From: Streptomyces sp. PTY087I2
GTDB taxonomy: Bacteria; Actinomycetota; Actinomycetes; Streptomycetales; Streptomycetaceae
Direction of reading: 5' to 3'
DNA length: 64,000 nucleotides
Assembly: GCF_001687325.1 (NCBI RefSeq)
Contig: NZ_LZRD01000002.1
Span: 186,001-250,000 of the forward strand
Shown: positions 63,840 through 64,000 of the stretch, piece after piece
Layout of the letters: the number at the start of each line of letters is the position of its first letter
Position numbering within the stretch: the first letter of the stretch is position 1
Made by a program: the position numbers and the translations under genes
The notes under the pieces: generated by a model
What the model saw: only the letters and a program-made list of their open reading frames with translations
What the model was told of the DNA's origin: nothing
Database searches by the model: none

Positions 63840-64000
63840 CCGCCCCGATGCCGGTGCGGCCGCCCGAGCCGCCCGGGAAACCTCCGCAGGTCGCCCCCGG
63901 GAAGACCCCCGAGCAGCGCCGCCCCTCCCGGCTGCTCGCGCCGCTCCGCGAGACCGGGAAGCTGTTCGCGCTCGCCGTCGCCGTGGCCCGGGCCATCTTC
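63836..64000 (+). CDS. Mce-type permease YrbE/MlaE, N-terminal part
   Basis: A GTG overlapping the ATPase stop opens a frame that runs off the window after 55 codons. It begins with a Pro-rich cytoplasmic tail, then RLLAPLRETGKLFALAVAVARAIF, the usual entry to the first membrane helix of YrbE-type permeases (described here by position 31-54). Together with the MlaF-type ATPase it marks the start of an mce operon. The gene is cut by the window end. Confidence 0.85.
   Translation, partial: MTAPMPVRPPEPPGKPPQVAPGKTPEQRRPSRLLAPLRETGKLFALAVAVARAIF

Overview
The window is very GC-rich actinobacterial DNA, almost certainly from a Streptomyces chromosome. Four things point there: strong G/C bias at third codon positions, a complete conservon (cvnA-D plus a P450), an XRE/DUF397/RsbW-like/DUF574 regulator cluster of the WhiJ type, and rare TTA codons confined to a few genes. 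I saw no rRNA, tRNA, CRISPR array or insertion sequence.

Region 1 (1-18.7 kb) is accessory and is the most interesting part. It opens with an NB-ARC/TPR ATPase and a GT-B-like protein, then a CYP157-like/CYP154-like P450 pair. Next is a tightly coupled gene set: a VMAP protein, a MoxR-type AAA+ ATPase and a giant vWA-like/NB-ARC/TPR protein (FxsT type). Immediately downstream lie an alpha/beta hydrolase, a caspase-like protease, a small FxsA-like leader peptide and an HExxH-type putative peptide beta-hydroxylase. The VMAP protein and the caspase carry visibly similar effector-associated domains (EAD), which suggests they dock on each other. The VMAP and vWA/NB-ARC genes each contain a TTA codon, so they may depend on bldA. 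I read the region as an inducible conflict or programmed-death system joined to a peptide-modification (RiPP) module; this is inference.

Region 2 (18.7-26.3 kb) is a choline/glycine-betaine operon: aldehyde dehydrogenase, GMC oxidoreductase, ABC ATPase, double-domain permease and binding lipoprotein, closed by a strong bidirectional hairpin. Region 3 (26.3-31.1 kb) holds a class-typical P450, a small frameshifted gene, two membrane-anchored secreted proteins (one vWA) and an unknown gene. Region 4 (31.2-35.4 kb) is the xylose locus: xylB and xylA diverge around a control region, with a ROK repressor behind xylA. Region 5 (35.5-39.9 kb) has a DUF305/DUF3105 operon and an FUSC exporter with its MarR regulator and a probable operator.

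Region 6 (40.3-45.1 kb) is the conservon with a CYP157-type P450 that lacks the ExxR motif. Region 7 (45.2-50.2 kb) contains a family 4 glycosidase, the XRE/DUF397/anti-sigma-like cluster and a YchJ-like protein. Region 8 (50.2-56.6 kb) contains an MFS exporter with a winged-helix-like tail, an ATP-grasp protein, an excalibur protein and an acyl-CoA dehydrogenase/SCP2 operon under a tandem palindromic operator. Region 9 (56.8-64 kb) is the start of an mce-type lipid import locus: a PucR regulator, three secreted proteins, an MlaF-type ATPase and the beginning of a YrbE/MlaE permease. A DNA element is shared by two promoter regions there.
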